A stretch of 64,000 bases of DNA from Streptomyces sp. NBC_01476. Lineage in GTDB: Bacteria; Actinomycetota; Actinomycetes; Streptomycetales; Streptomycetaceae. Where the stretch lies: positions 5,462,001 through 5,526,000 of the forward strand of contig NZ_CP109446.1 of the NCBI RefSeq assembly GCF_036227265.1, read 5' to 3'. Position numbers and translations under genes: made by a program. The notes beneath the pieces are model-generated. The model saw nothing but the letters and a program-made list of their open reading frames with translations. It was not told where the DNA came from and searched no databases. Of the stretch, positions 39,869 to 48,155 are shown one piece after another (within the stretch, counting starts at the first letter, position 1; each line of letters opens with the position of its first letter).

Positions 39869-41176
39869 ATGGACACGGGCCGCTGGGACGCCTGGTGCGC
39901 CCGGGCGGCCGGCAGCGGGCGGCGCGAGGACGTCCAGCACCTGCTCGGAGCGCTCCGCCGGGTCGCGGAGAACGGCACACCGCAGGACAGGTCCGCCGCG
40001 CTCGACGCCCTGCACCGCGCCCCTGCCGCCCTGTTGCTCCTTCTCGACCGGCACGCCCGCCCGGGGCCGACCACCTCGGGCCCCCTCGACCGCGGTGGCC
40101 CACGGCTGCTGCTCGCCTCCCTCGACCCCGACGGGCGGGTCCGCCAGGCCGCGGTCGAGGCGCTGGCCGGCTCCGGCGGACCGACCACCGCGGCGGCGCT
40201 CGCGCTGCGTACCGCCGACTGGGTCCCCGCCGTGCGCGAATGGGCCGCCGCCGCCCTGCTGCAGCGCACCGCTCCGGACGACGTCGGCCCCGCGGTACGG
40301 ATCCTGCTCCGGCTGGCGGACCGCAGCCGCTCCGGCGGGATGCTCGCCGCCTACCGGGCCGTACTCGCCGAGCCCCAGCACCGCCGCGCGGTCCGCGCGC
40401 TCGCCGTCGACACCGACCCCACCGCCCGCCGCTTCGGCGTCGAACTCGCCCTGGACCTGGGGGAGTACGTCAAAGGCGACCTGCTGCGGGCGGCGCTCCA
40501 CGACCATGACCAGGTGTGCCGGCGGCTCTGCGCCCAGCGCCTGCTGGAGATCGACCCCGGCCAGGCGGGCCGGCTGCTGCGGGCCCGTGGCGCCGGGGTG
40601 CGCGAACTCGCGGTGGCCGCGCTGCCCGCCGACGTCCCCGCCACCCGTCTGGTCGCGCTGCTCGCCGACCGGGCCAGGATGGTGCGGGCGCAGGCCCGCT
40701 GGCAGCTCTACCAGCGCGGTGAACCGCCGGCCGAGGTCTACCGCAGGCAGTTGCGCCGGGCCGGCCGTCCCCCCGCGCCCGCCCGGTTACTCGCCGGACT
40801 CGCCGCGGGCCTGGGGGAGTGCGGGGACGCGGCCGACGCGCCCCAGCTGGCCAGGCTGCTCACCGACCCGCACGCGATCGTCCGCCGGGCCGCCGTACGC
40901 GCGGTGGGCAGGCTCGCCAAGCCGGACGAACTCGTGGGCCTGCTGGGTCCGTTGGCCACCGACCCTGATCAGGGAGTGGCGCGGGAGGTGTTCGAGGCAC
41001 TGACCCGGGTGCCCGACGACGTGCCGGCCGAGACGCTCTGGATCGGCCGGACCCGTACCGAACCGGTGGTCCGCGCGCTCGCCGAGCGGATCAGCCGGCA
41101 GGCCGCGGCGCTGCACGAGCGCGTCCCCGGCGCGGCGGCGGTTACGAGCAGTCCGGGCACAAGCCGCGGTAGGTGA
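39869..41176 (+). CDS. HEAT-repeat protein
   Basis: A 435-residue alpha-solenoid of HEAT/armadillo-like repeats. Typical units are DPDGRVRQAAVEALAGSG, ADWVPAVREWAAAALLQR and DPHAIVRRAAVRAVGRLA. It is rich in Arg, Ala and Leu and has no catalytic motif or signal peptide. The start is uncertain: ATG 39869 and GTG 39863 are both possible, and the frame is open back to a TTG at 39767. The 3' end overlaps the convergent CatR-like gene by 35 bp, unusual for a pair without a terminator between them. Confidence 0.7.
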   Translation: MDTGRWDAWCARAAGSGRREDVQHLLGALRRVAENGTPQDRSAALDALHRAPAALLLLLDRHARPGPTTSGPLDRGGPRLLLASLDPDGRVRQAAVEALAGSGGPTTAAALALRTADWVPAVREWAAAALLQRTAPDDVGPAVRILLRLADRSRSGGMLAAYRAVLAEPQHRRAVRALAVDTDPTARRFGVELALDLGEYVKGDLLRAALHDHDQVCRRLCAQRLLEIDPGQAGRLLRARGAGVRELAVAALPADVPATRLVALLADRARMVRAQARWQLYQRGEPPAEVYRRQLRRAGRPPAPARLLAGLAAGLGECGDAADAPQLARLLTDPHAIVRRAAVRAVGRLAKPDELVGLLGPLATDPDQGVAREVFEALTRVPDDVPAETLWIGRTRTEPVVRALAERISRQAAALHERVPGAAAVTSSPGTSRGR

Positions 41177-41552
41177 CCTCGACCTCGGAGACGGTGAAGC
41201 CGAAGCGCTCACCGCTCGGCAGCGCGGCCAGCGGGTCCCCGTGCGGGTGAACATCGCGGATCGTGCCGCAGCTGGAGCAGACCAGGTGCTGGTGCGGGTG
41301 GTGGGCGTTCGGGTCGTACCGCTTGGCGCGGCCGTCGGTGGCGACCTCGATGATCTCGCCGATACTGACCATTTCGCCCAGCGTGTTGTAGACGGTGGCC
41401 CGGGAGATCTCGGGCAGCCTTTGACTGGCGCGAGCGTGTACCTCGTCGGCGGTCAGGTGGACATGGTCGCCGTCGAGGACCTCGGCCACGACACGGCGCT
41501 GGGCGGTCAGCCGCCAGCCGCGGGTGCGCAGTCGTTCCAACAGGTCGCTCAT
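41142..41552 (-). CDS. catR: Fur-family peroxide-type regulator (CatR-like)
   Basis: A 136-residue metal-dependent repressor. A winged helix (~15-75, with ISRATVYNTLGEM as the recognition helix) is followed by the dimerisation domain. Its regulatory-metal His cluster is HHPHQH (84-89). Its structural zinc site is C92-x2-C95 and C132-x2-C135. It is divergent from a catalase gene, which is the main reason for calling it CatR/PerR-like rather than Fur or Zur. The ATG at 41552 has a -10 hexamer exactly 7 nt upstream and no Shine-Dalgarno, so the mRNA is probably leaderless. The shared 134-bp intergenic region holds palindromic GACT/AGTC elements. Confidence 0.82.
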   Translation of the reverse strand: MSDLLERLRTRGWRLTAQRRVVAEVLDGDHVHLTADEVHARASQRLPEISRATVYNTLGEMVSIGEIIEVATDGRAKRYDPNAHHPHQHLVCSSCGTIRDVHPHGDPLAALPSGERFGFTVSEVEVTYRGLCPDCS

Positions 41553-41559
41553 GTGTACC

Positions 41560-41565
41560 AGCCTA
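41560..41565 (-). promoter_or_regulatory. -10 element of the leaderless catR-like gene
   Basis: On the minus strand TAGGCT (41565-41560) ends 7 nt before the ATG at 41552. Confidence 0.55.
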
Positions 41566-41590
41566 ACAGTGGGCATACGGATTCTGAGTG

Positions 41591-41639
41591 AGTCTTTGAC
41601 TGGTGCTCTTCTTGACTTGGACAGTGTCTATCGTAGGAT
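41591..41639 (+). promoter_or_regulatory. Catalase promoter and candidate CatR operator
   Basis: A -35 TTGACT (41612-41617) and -10 TAGGAT (41634-41639) are 16 nt apart. The palindrome AGTCTTTGACT at 41591-41601 lies just upstream, and a second GACT half-site is inside the -35. This is a plausible operator for the divergent Fur-family protein. Confidence 0.6.
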
Positions 41640-41686
41640 CGAGTCTGGCGACAGCCGAGGGACAGGTCGAATCCAGGGAGACATAC

Positions 41687-43147
41687 GTGACTGTTCAGGA
41701 GACGGGTCCGCTGACCACGGAGTCCGGTGCACCCGTTGCGGACAACCAGAACAGCGAGACGGCCGGCCTCGGCGGTCCCGTTCTGGTCCAGAGCCAGCAC
41801 CTGCTGGAGAAGCTCGCGCACTTCAACCGGGAGCGCATCCCGGAGCGCGTCGTGCACGCCCGCGGCGCCGGTGCGTACGGCACCTTCACCCTCACCCGCG
41901 ACGTCTCGCAGTGGACCCGGGCGAAGTTCCTCTCCGAGGTCGGCAAGCAGACCGAGACCTTCCTGCGGTTCTCCACCGTCGCGGGCAACCTCGGCTCGGC
42001 GGACGCGGTGCGCGACCCGCGCGGCTTCGCGCTGAAGTTCTACACCGAGGACGGCAACTACGACCTCGTCGGGAACAACACCCCGGTGTTCTTCATCAAG
42101 GACGCCCTCAAGTTCCCGGACTTCATCCACACCCAGAAGCGCGACCCGTACACCGGCTCGCAGGAGGCGGAGAACATCTGGGACTTCTGGGGTCTGAGCC
42201 CGGAGTCGACGCACCAGGTGACCTGGCTCTTCGGTGACCGCGGCATCCCGGCCAGCTACCGCCACATGAACGGCTACGGCTCCCACACGTACCAGTGGAG
42301 CAACGAGGCCGGCGAGGTCTTCTGGGTCAAGTACCACTTCAAGACCGACCAGGGGATCAAGACCCTCACCCAGGACGAGGCCGTCAAGCTCGCCGGCGAG
42401 GACACCGACAGCCACCAGCGCGACCTGCGCGAGGCCATCGAGCGCGGGGAGTTCCCGAGCTGGACGGTGCAGATCCAGGTGATGCCGGCGGCCGACGCGG
42501 CGACGTACCGCTTCAACCCGTTCGACCTGACCAAGGTGTGGCCGCACGCGGACTACCCGCCGATCGAGATCGGCAAGCTGGAGCTCAACCGCAACCCGGA
42601 GAACGTCTTCGCCGAGGTCGAGCAGTCGATCTTCAGCCCGGCGCACTTCGTGCCCGGCATCGGCCCGTCCCCGGACAAGATGCTCCAGGGCCGGCTCTTC
42701 GCCTACGGCGACGCGCACCGCTACCGGGTCGGCGTCAACGCCGACCACCTGCCGGTGAACCGGCCGCACGCCGCCGAGGCGCGCACCCACAGCCGGGACG
42801 GCTTCCTGTACGACGGGCGGCACGCCGGCGCCAAGAACTACGAGCCGAACAGCTTCGGCGGCCCGTTCGAGACCGGCCGTCCGCTGTGGGAGGCGGCCCA
42901 GGTGAGCGGTGCCACGCAATACAGCGCGGCGCCCTCGCACGCCGAGGACAACGACTTCGTGCAGGCCGGCAACCTCTACCGGCTGATGTCCGAGGACGAG
43001 AAGACCCGCCTGATCGACAACCTCGCGGGCATGATCGCCAAGGTGTCGCGTGACGACATCATCGAGCGCGCGATCAACAACTTCCGCCAGGCGGACGCTG
43101 ACTACGGCAAGCGGCTCGACACCGCGGTCCAGGCCCTCCGCGGCTGA
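41687..43147 (+). CDS. katA: Monofunctional haem catalase (clade 3, small subunit)
   Basis: A 486-residue cytoplasmic catalase decomposing H2O2. The catalytic His57 is in VVHARGAGAYG. The distal Asn lies in VGNNTPVFF, and the proximal haem-ligand Tyr is in RLFAYGDAHRYR. The core is complete and of normal length. The GTG at 41687 follows GGGAG by 5 nt. It is transcribed away from the CatR-like gene and ends in a strong hairpin, so the two form a simple repressor-target pair. Confidence 0.95.
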   Translation: MTVQETGPLTTESGAPVADNQNSETAGLGGPVLVQSQHLLEKLAHFNRERIPERVVHARGAGAYGTFTLTRDVSQWTRAKFLSEVGKQTETFLRFSTVAGNLGSADAVRDPRGFALKFYTEDGNYDLVGNNTPVFFIKDALKFPDFIHTQKRDPYTGSQEAENIWDFWGLSPESTHQVTWLFGDRGIPASYRHMNGYGSHTYQWSNEAGEVFWVKYHFKTDQGIKTLTQDEAVKLAGEDTDSHQRDLREAIERGEFPSWTVQIQVMPAADAATYRFNPFDLTKVWPHADYPPIEIGKLELNRNPENVFAEVEQSIFSPAHFVPGIGPSPDKMLQGRLFAYGDAHRYRVGVNADHLPVNRPHAAEARTHSRDGFLYDGRHAGAKNYEPNSFGGPFETGRPLWEAAQVSGATQYSAAPSHAEDNDFVQAGNLYRLMSEDEKTRLIDNLAGMIAKVSRDDIIERAINNFRQADADYGKRLDTAVQALRG

Positions 43148-43170
43148 TCCGACCGCTTGACCGTGAGGCC

Positions 43171-43205
43171 GATGGGGCCGGACGCCACTGGGCTCCGGCC
43201 CCATC
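43171..43205. terminator. Hairpin terminator between catalase and CBS gene
   Basis: A perfect 12-bp stem (43171-43182 GATGGGGCCGGA with 43194-43205) has an 11-nt loop. It lies between convergent genes. Confidence 0.75.
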
Positions 43206-43235
43206 GCCATGCGCGCGGGCGGGTCCGGCCGGCTC

Positions 43236-43631
43236 TCAGGCCGGGACCGCCGCCTTGGTGGGCGACCAGCAGCGGACGATGTCGCGGACGGAGACGACGC
43301 CCATGGGTTCGAGGCCGCTCTCCAGCACGATGAGGTGGCGGAAGTTGCCGCGCAGCATGGCCGCCGCGGCGTCGTCGAGGGTCCACTGCGGAGCGGCGAA
43401 GACGACGTCGGTCGTGGTGTGGGCGTGGACGGGTTCCTGGTCGGGATCGAGACCCGCGCCGATCGCGTTGAGGATGTCGCGCTCGGTCAGTATCCCGAGA
43501 CCGAAGGTCTCGGGGTCGAAGACGATCGCCGCGCCGACCCGGCGGGCGGACATCAGCTGGGCGGCCTGGCGGAGGGTATGGGCGGGGCCGATGGTGAGAA
43601 CCACCGTGCTCATCGCGTCGCGGACCAGCAT
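43236..43631 (-). CDS. CBS-domain pair protein
   Basis: A 131-residue protein made of two CBS motifs (a Bateman module) that probably binds an adenosine ligand. The first reads VRDAMSTVVLTIGPAHTLRQAAQLMSARRVGAA-type with ILTERDIL. The second reads WTLDDAAAAMLRGNFRHLIV-type with VVSVRDIV. There is no fused enzyme, channel or kinase domain. ATG 43631 was chosen; AGGAGGT lies 11 nt upstream, which is long but usable. Repeated GTTCACA/TGTGAAC elements precede it. Confidence 0.82.
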   Translation of the reverse strand: MLVRDAMSTVVLTIGPAHTLRQAAQLMSARRVGAAIVFDPETFGLGILTERDILNAIGAGLDPDQEPVHAHTTTDVVFAAPQWTLDDAAAAMLRGNFRHLIVLESGLEPMGVVSVRDIVRCWSPTKAAVPA

Positions 43632-43665
43632 GGGAACAGGCACCTCCTGGCGGGGGAAGCCGTTG

Positions 43666-43713
43666 TGTGAACTCATTCACAAGTTCACAAGCGGGGGTAT
43701 TCTCATGTTCACA
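43666..43713. promoter_or_regulatory. Cluster of TGTGAAC/GTTCACA operator-like repeats
   Basis: TGTGAACT (43666-43673) and AGTTCACA (43682-43689) form a perfect 8-bp inverted repeat. TTCACA also occurs between them (overlapping 43677-43682), and TGTTCACA recurs at 43706-43713. They lie just upstream of the CBS gene start. Confidence 0.55.
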
Positions 43714-43793
43714 TGCTCCGCGGGACCCGGCAAGGGGGCGTGCGGAGGTACTGGTTCCGCGAGGAATTGGCGAACGCGCCCCGCGGCGGCGGG

Positions 43794-44591
43794 TCACTCC
43801 CCGCCCAGATACCCCAACAGCTCTTCGTGCAGCAGCCCGTTGGACGCCGCCGCGTTGCCGCCGAACGGACCCCGCACCCCGTCGAGCGAGGTGAAAGTGC
43901 CGCCGGCCTCCCGGACGATCACGTCGTTGGCGGCCATGTCCCACAGGCTCAGCTCGGGCTCGGCGCAGATGTCCACGGAGCCCTCGGCGACCATCATGTA
44001 CGGCCAGAAGTCCCCGTAGCCGCGGGTCCGCCAGCAGTCACGGGTCAGGTCGAGGAAGTTCTCCATGCGGCCCAGCTCCTCCCAGCCGCCCAGCGAGGAG
44101 TAGGCGAAGGAGGCGTCCTCGATCCGGCCGACGCTGGAGACGTGCAGCCGGGTCGCCGAGGTCAGGCTGCGCCCGGTGAAGGCGCCGGAGCCCTTCGCCG
44201 CCCACCAGCGGCGGCTCAGCGCGGGGGCGGAGACCAGGCCGACCACCACCTCGTCGCCGTCCTCGCCGCGGTCCGCGAGCGCGATCAGGGTGGCCCAGAC
44301 CGGCACCCCGCGGACGTAGTTCTTGGTGCCGTCGATCGGGTCGACGATCCAGCGGCGCGGGCCGCCGCCGTCGGCGCCGTACTCCTCGCCCAGCACCGCG
44401 TCGCGTGGACGTGCCCTGGCCAGGTGGTTGCGGATCAGCTCCTCGGCCGCCTTGTCCGCTTCGCTGACCGGCGTCAGGTCCGGCTTGGTCTCGACCTTCA
44501 GGTCAAGTGCCTTGAAGCGGGCCATGGTCGCGGCGTCGGCGGCGTCGGCAAGGACGTGGGCAAGGCGCAGATCGTCGTTGTAATCGGGCAT
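43794..44591 (-). CDS. hisN: Histidinol-phosphatase HisN (inositol-monophosphatase fold)
   Basis: A 265-residue Mg-dependent phosphatase carrying out the histidinol-phosphate step of histidine synthesis in actinobacteria. Metal-binding motifs are GEEYG (~69-73), DPIDGTKNYVRG (~83-94) and WDMAAND. It is full length. The ATG at 44591 lies exactly 7 nt after a TAGGGT -10, so the mRNA is probably leaderless. A general inositol monophosphatase cannot be excluded, but the NYVRG variant and gene neighbourhood favour HisN. Confidence 0.85.
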   Translation of the reverse strand: MPDYNDDLRLAHVLADAADAATMARFKALDLKVETKPDLTPVSEADKAAEELIRNHLARARPRDAVLGEEYGADGGGPRRWIVDPIDGTKNYVRGVPVWATLIALADRGEDGDEVVVGLVSAPALSRRWWAAKGSGAFTGRSLTSATRLHVSSVGRIEDASFAYSSLGGWEELGRMENFLDLTRDCWRTRGYGDFWPYMMVAEGSVDICAEPELSLWDMAANDVIVREAGGTFTSLDGVRGPFGGNAAASNGLLHEELLGYLGGE

Positions 44592-44598
44592 ATGGCGA

Positions 44599-44604
44599 AC
44601 CCTA
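44599..44604 (-). promoter_or_regulatory. -10 element of leaderless hisN
   Basis: On the minus strand TAGGGT (44604-44599) ends 7 nt before the ATG at 44591. Confidence 0.55.
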
Positions 44605-44648
44605 GCGATCCGGCGGGTACCCCGCTCCGGTGTGCCCCGCGCGAAGCC

Positions 44649-44677
44649 TTGACAGCACCGGACGCCGCGTCAATTCT
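44649..44677 (+). promoter_or_regulatory. Candidate promoter of the TetR gene
   Basis: TTGACA (44649-44654) and AATTCT (44672-44677) are 17 nt apart. The -35 is a perfect match; the -10 is imperfect. Confidence 0.4.
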
Positions 44678-44729
44678 TTCGGGACGGCCGCCCGTCCGCG
44701 GGGCAGATTGCGGTGGTTTGGAGGCAATG

Positions 44730-45284
44730 ATGCCTACTGCCAGGGAGACACTACTGGACGCGGCCTTCACCGTGCTCGGGGAACGGCCGTGGACAGCGGT
44801 CCGCATGGTCGACGTGGCGGCCGCGGCCGGGGTCTCCCGGCAGACCCTCTACAACGAGTTCCGCAGCAAGGAAGGGCTGGCGCGGGCGCTGATCCGGCGC
44901 GAGACCGATACGTATCTGGCAGGTGTCGAGCGGGCGTTGACGCTGGCCGGGCGCGACGGCGGCGACCCGGGGGAGTGCTTCGCCGCCGCCGCGGGCTGGA
45001 CCCTGCGCACCGCCCGCCGCAGCCCGCTGGTCCGGGCGGCCCTCACCGGTCACCGGGACTTGCGCCCGCCGCTGCCCGACCTGGTGTCCGCCCTCCACAC
45101 CCGCACCGTCGCCGCCCTCGCCCAGGCATTCCCCCGGCTGCGCCGCGAGGACATCGCCTGGGCCTGCGAGGCCGCCATCCGCCTCACCGTCTCCTACGTG
45201 ATCGCCCCGGCGCCGTCCGACGAGGCGGCATGCCTGCGGGTCGGCCAGTTGGTGCGGAGCTTGCTGGTGTGGCCGGCGAGATGA
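44730..45284 (+). CDS. TetR-family transcriptional regulator
   Basis: A 184-residue TetR-type repressor. The N-terminal helix-turn-helix (~7-50) contains VAAAAGVSRQTLYNEFRSKEGL. The all-helical ligand domain follows and has no recognisable ligand signature. ATG 44730 has GGAGG at 5 nt; ATG 44727 is adjacent. It lies divergent to hisN and convergent to an SMR exporter, a plausible target. Confidence 0.88.
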   Translation: MPTARETLLDAAFTVLGERPWTAVRMVDVAAAAGVSRQTLYNEFRSKEGLARALIRRETDTYLAGVERALTLAGRDGGDPGECFAAAAGWTLRTARRSPLVRAALTGHRDLRPPLPDLVSALHTRTVAALAQAFPRLRREDIAWACEAAIRLTVSYVIAPAPSDEAACLRVGQLVRSLLVWPAR

Positions 45285-45330
45285 CGCCCGGCCGGCGGGC
45301 CAGGCCGGCGGACCCGGTCGGCGGGCCGGG

Positions 45331-45654
45331 TCAGTGCGAGGAGCCGGAGATCTGCAGGCCGATGACGCCGACGATCACGAAGGAGATGGAGACCAGCTTC
45401 AGCGCCGAGACCATGTCGCCCAGGAAGGCCATGCCGTAGATCGCCGTGCCCGCCGCGCCGATGCCGGTCCAGACCGCGTACGCCGGGCCGACGTCGAGCT
45501 TCTTCAGGGAGAGCGTGAGGAGCCCGAAGGAGCCGAGGGCGAAGAGGCAGAAGGCAATGGTCGGCCAGAGCCGGCTGAAGCCGTGCGAGAGCTTGAGGCA
45601 CACCGCGAACCCCGTCTCGAAGATGCCCGCGACCACCACCAGTAGCCAGGCCAT
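45331..45654 (-). CDS. SMR-family small multidrug/guanidinium-type exporter
   Basis: A 107-residue four-helix transporter of the small multidrug resistance family. The essential Glu is in helix 1 (GIFETGFAV). The GPAYAVWTGIGAAGTA segment and the C-terminal helix are typical of the SugE/Gdx branch and of EmrE-like relatives; I cannot separate them firmly. It works as an antiparallel dimer in the membrane. The ATG at 45654 has GGAGG at 8 nt. A perfect 15-bp palindrome lies 35 nt upstream, a candidate site for the neighbouring TetR. Confidence 0.88.
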   Translation of the reverse strand: MAWLLVVVAGIFETGFAVCLKLSHGFSRLWPTIAFCLFALGSFGLLTLSLKKLDVGPAYAVWTGIGAAGTAIYGMAFLGDMVSALKLVSISFVIVGVIGLQISGSSH

Positions 45655-45688
45655 CGGGGGTGCCTCCGTTCCCGCTCGTTCTGTCGCC

Positions 45689-45703
45689 CGTGCACAGTGC
45701 ACG
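45689..45703. promoter_or_regulatory. Perfect 15-bp palindrome upstream of the SMR gene
   Basis: CGTGCACAGTGCACG is a perfect 7+1+7 palindrome in the upstream region of the SMR exporter gene. Confidence 0.55.
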
Positions 45704-45809
45704 TATTCCCGCACAGGGCGCTGCTGATCATCACACAGCATGCCCGCAAACGATGAGGATACGGGAGGGAGCAGTCACTCCCGTACCCCGAGGCTCCGCT
45801 GTCTGCCCG

Positions 45810-46811
45810 TCAGTCGCCCTCGCGGCGTTCCCTGGTGGCCAGCAGCCGCCGCAGCGAGTCCAGCCGGGCCGGTTCGGCATGCCCCGCGGCCACCCAGGCG
45901 TCGAGCGCGCACTCGGGTTCGTCGTGGGTGCAGCCGCGCGGGCACTCCTCGGTGCCCGGCACGAGATCGGGGAACGCCTGGATGACCCGGGAGGGGTCGA
46001 TGTGGTGCAGCCCGAAGGACCGTACGCCCGGGGTGTCGATCACCCAGCCGGAGTCCCCCGGCAGGGGAAGCGCCAGCGCCGAGGTGGTGGTGTGCCGGCC
46101 GCGCCCGGTCACCGCGTTGACGTGGCCGGTGCTGCGCTGCCGGTCCACCAGCGCGTTGACCAGCGTGGTCTTGCCGACGCCGCTGTGCCCGACGAAGGCG
46201 GTGACATGCCCCTTGAGCCGCTCGCGGATCTGGTCGACCCCGCCGGTCAGGAAGTCGTCCCGGTTGGTGACCACGTACGACAGGTCCAGTGCGCCGTAGG
46301 TCTCCAGCAGTTCGTCCGGAGAGGCCAGGTCGGACTTGGTGAGCACCAGGAGCGGTTCGAGCCCGGCGTCGAAGGCGGCGACCAGTGCCCGGTCGATCAT
46401 CCGGGGCCGGGGCTCGGGCTGGGCCAGCGCGGTGACGATGGCCAGCTGGTCGGCGTTGGCGACGATCACCCGCTCGTACGGATCGGTGTCGTCGGCGGTA
46501 CGGCGCAGCACCGAGGTGCGCTCCTCGACCCGCACCACCCGGGCCAGGGTGTCCTTGGCGCCGGACAGGTCGCCGACCACCGCCACCCGGTCGCCGACCA
46601 CCGCGGACTTGCGGCCCAGCTCGCGGGCCTTCATCGCGACCACCTGGCGGTCGTCGACCAGCACCGTCAGCCGGCCGCGGTCCACGGTGAGCACCATGCC
46701 CTCGGTGGCGTCCTCGTGCTTGGGGCGGATGCTGGTCCGGGGCCGGTTGCCCTTCGCGTTGGGGCGGACACGTACGTCGTCCTCGTCGGGGTTCTTGCCG
46801 TAGCGGCGCAT
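45810..46811 (-). CDS. rsgA: Ribosome small subunit maturation GTPase RsgA
   Basis: A 333-residue circularly permuted GTPase assisting late 30S assembly. An N-terminal OB-fold (~35-100) is followed by the permuted G domain with TKSD (G4), FVGHSGVGKTTL (G1/Walker A) and DTPGVRSF (G3). The C-terminal zinc finger has Cys/His ligands in CPRGCTHDEPEC. It begins 9 nt after the aroA stop, so the two are co-transcribed, an arrangement also recalled in mycobacteria. Confidence 0.95.
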   Translation of the reverse strand: MRRYGKNPDEDDVRVRPNAKGNRPRTSIRPKHEDATEGMVLTVDRGRLTVLVDDRQVVAMKARELGRKSAVVGDRVAVVGDLSGAKDTLARVVRVEERTSVLRRTADDTDPYERVIVANADQLAIVTALAQPEPRPRMIDRALVAAFDAGLEPLLVLTKSDLASPDELLETYGALDLSYVVTNRDDFLTGGVDQIRERLKGHVTAFVGHSGVGKTTLVNALVDRQRSTGHVNAVTGRGRHTTTSALALPLPGDSGWVIDTPGVRSFGLHHIDPSRVIQAFPDLVPGTEECPRGCTHDEPECALDAWVAAGHAEPARLDSLRRLLATRERREGD

Positions 46812-46820
46812 CGCTTGCCG

Positions 46821-48155
46821 TCAGCCCCGCGTTCCGGTCGCGGGCCCGTCGAGCATGGCCCTCCACAGCTCGGGGAAGTCCGGCAGCGTCTTCGCCGTCG
46901 TCGCCACGTTCTCCACCTCGACGCCCGGGACCACCAGGCCGAGCACGGCGCCGGCGGTGGCGAGGCGGTGGTCCTCGTAGGTGTGGAAGACCCCGCCGTG
47001 CAGCGGCGCCGGCTGGACCCGCAGGCCGTCCTCGGTCTCGGTGACGTCGCCGCCGAGCCCGTTGATCTCCTTGGCCAGCGCGGCCAGCCGGTCCGTCTCG
47101 TGCAGCCGCAGATGCGCGATCCCGGTGAGATGCGACTCCCCGTCGGCCACCGCCGCGGCCGCGGCGATCACCGGCGTCAGCTCGCCGACCTCGTGCAGAT
47201 CGGCGGTGATGCCGTGCACTCTGCCGGAGCCCTTGAGCGTCAGGCCGTGGTCGGTCAGCTCGCAGCTGCCGCCCATCCGGGTGAAAAGTCCGCGCAGCGC
47301 GTCGCCGGGCTGGGTGGTGCGCCGCGGCCAGCCAGGGATGGTGACCCGGCCGCCGGTGACCAGGGCGGCGGCGAGGAAGGGCGCCGCGTTGGACAGGTCG
47401 GGCTCCACGGTCAGATCGCGGCCGAGCAGCGCGCTCGGCGCGACCCGCCACATGTCGCGGGGGCCGCCGTCCTGCGGGGTGTCGACCTTGGCGCCGGCCT
47501 TCCGCAGCATGTCCACGGTCATCAGGATGTGCGGCAGCGAGGGCAGGCTGCGGCCGGTGTGGCGCAGCTCCAGGCCCTTGTTGAAGCGCGGCCCGGAGAG
47601 CAGCAGCGCGCTGATGAACTGCGAGGAGGAGGACGCGTCCACCTCCACCGCGCCGCCGGCCAGTGAACCGGCGCCGTGCACGGTGAGCGGCAGCGACCCG
47701 CGGCCCTCGTCGTCGATCCTCGCGCCCAGCTCGCGCAGCGCGTCGATCACGCCGTGCAGCGGGCGCTCGTACGCCCGGGCGTCGCCCTCGAAGCGGACCG
47801 GTCCGTCGGCGAGCGCCGCCACCGGCGGCAGGAAGCGCATCACGGTGCCGGCGTTGCCGACGTCGATGGTGGCCGGGCCGTGCAGCCCGGCCGGGATGAT
47901 CCGCCAGGCCTCGCCGCCGGACGGATTCACCGTCTCGTCGATCTGTACGCCCATGGCACGCAGGGCGTTCGCCATCAGCGCGGTGTCACGGCTGCGCAGC
48001 GGCCGGCGCACCCATCCGGGCTCACTGGAATGGGCGGCCAGCACCAGGGCGCGATTGGTCACCGACTTGGACCCGGGCACCGTGACATTCGCGTCCACGG
48101 CACCGGGCGCGGTCGGGGCCGGCCAGAGGTCGGTCTGCACGGTGCGGTCGGTCAT
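46821..48155 (-). CDS. aroA: EPSP synthase (3-phosphoshikimate 1-carboxyvinyltransferase)
   Basis: A 444-residue shikimate-pathway enzyme joining PEP to shikimate-3-phosphate. Motifs are PGSKSVTNRALVLA near residue 30, GNAGTVMRFLPPVAAL (the PEP/glyphosate-site region), SSSSQFISALLLSGP, and HETDRLAALAKE. GNAGTVMR differs at one position from the common GNAGTAMR. The ATG at 48155 has a TACGCT -10-like hexamer 8 nt upstream. It is followed by rsgA and preceded by an M50 peptidase gene. Confidence 0.95.
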   Translation of the reverse strand: MTDRTVQTDLWPAPTAPGAVDANVTVPGSKSVTNRALVLAAHSSEPGWVRRPLRSRDTALMANALRAMGVQIDETVNPSGGEAWRIIPAGLHGPATIDVGNAGTVMRFLPPVAALADGPVRFEGDARAYERPLHGVIDALRELGARIDDEGRGSLPLTVHGAGSLAGGAVEVDASSSSQFISALLLSGPRFNKGLELRHTGRSLPSLPHILMTVDMLRKAGAKVDTPQDGGPRDMWRVAPSALLGRDLTVEPDLSNAAPFLAAALVTGGRVTIPGWPRRTTQPGDALRGLFTRMGGSCELTDHGLTLKGSGRVHGITADLHEVGELTPVIAAAAAVADGESHLTGIAHLRLHETDRLAALAKEINGLGGDVTETEDGLRVQPAPLHGGVFHTYEDHRLATAGAVLGLVVPGVEVENVATTAKTLPDFPELWRAMLDGPATGTRG

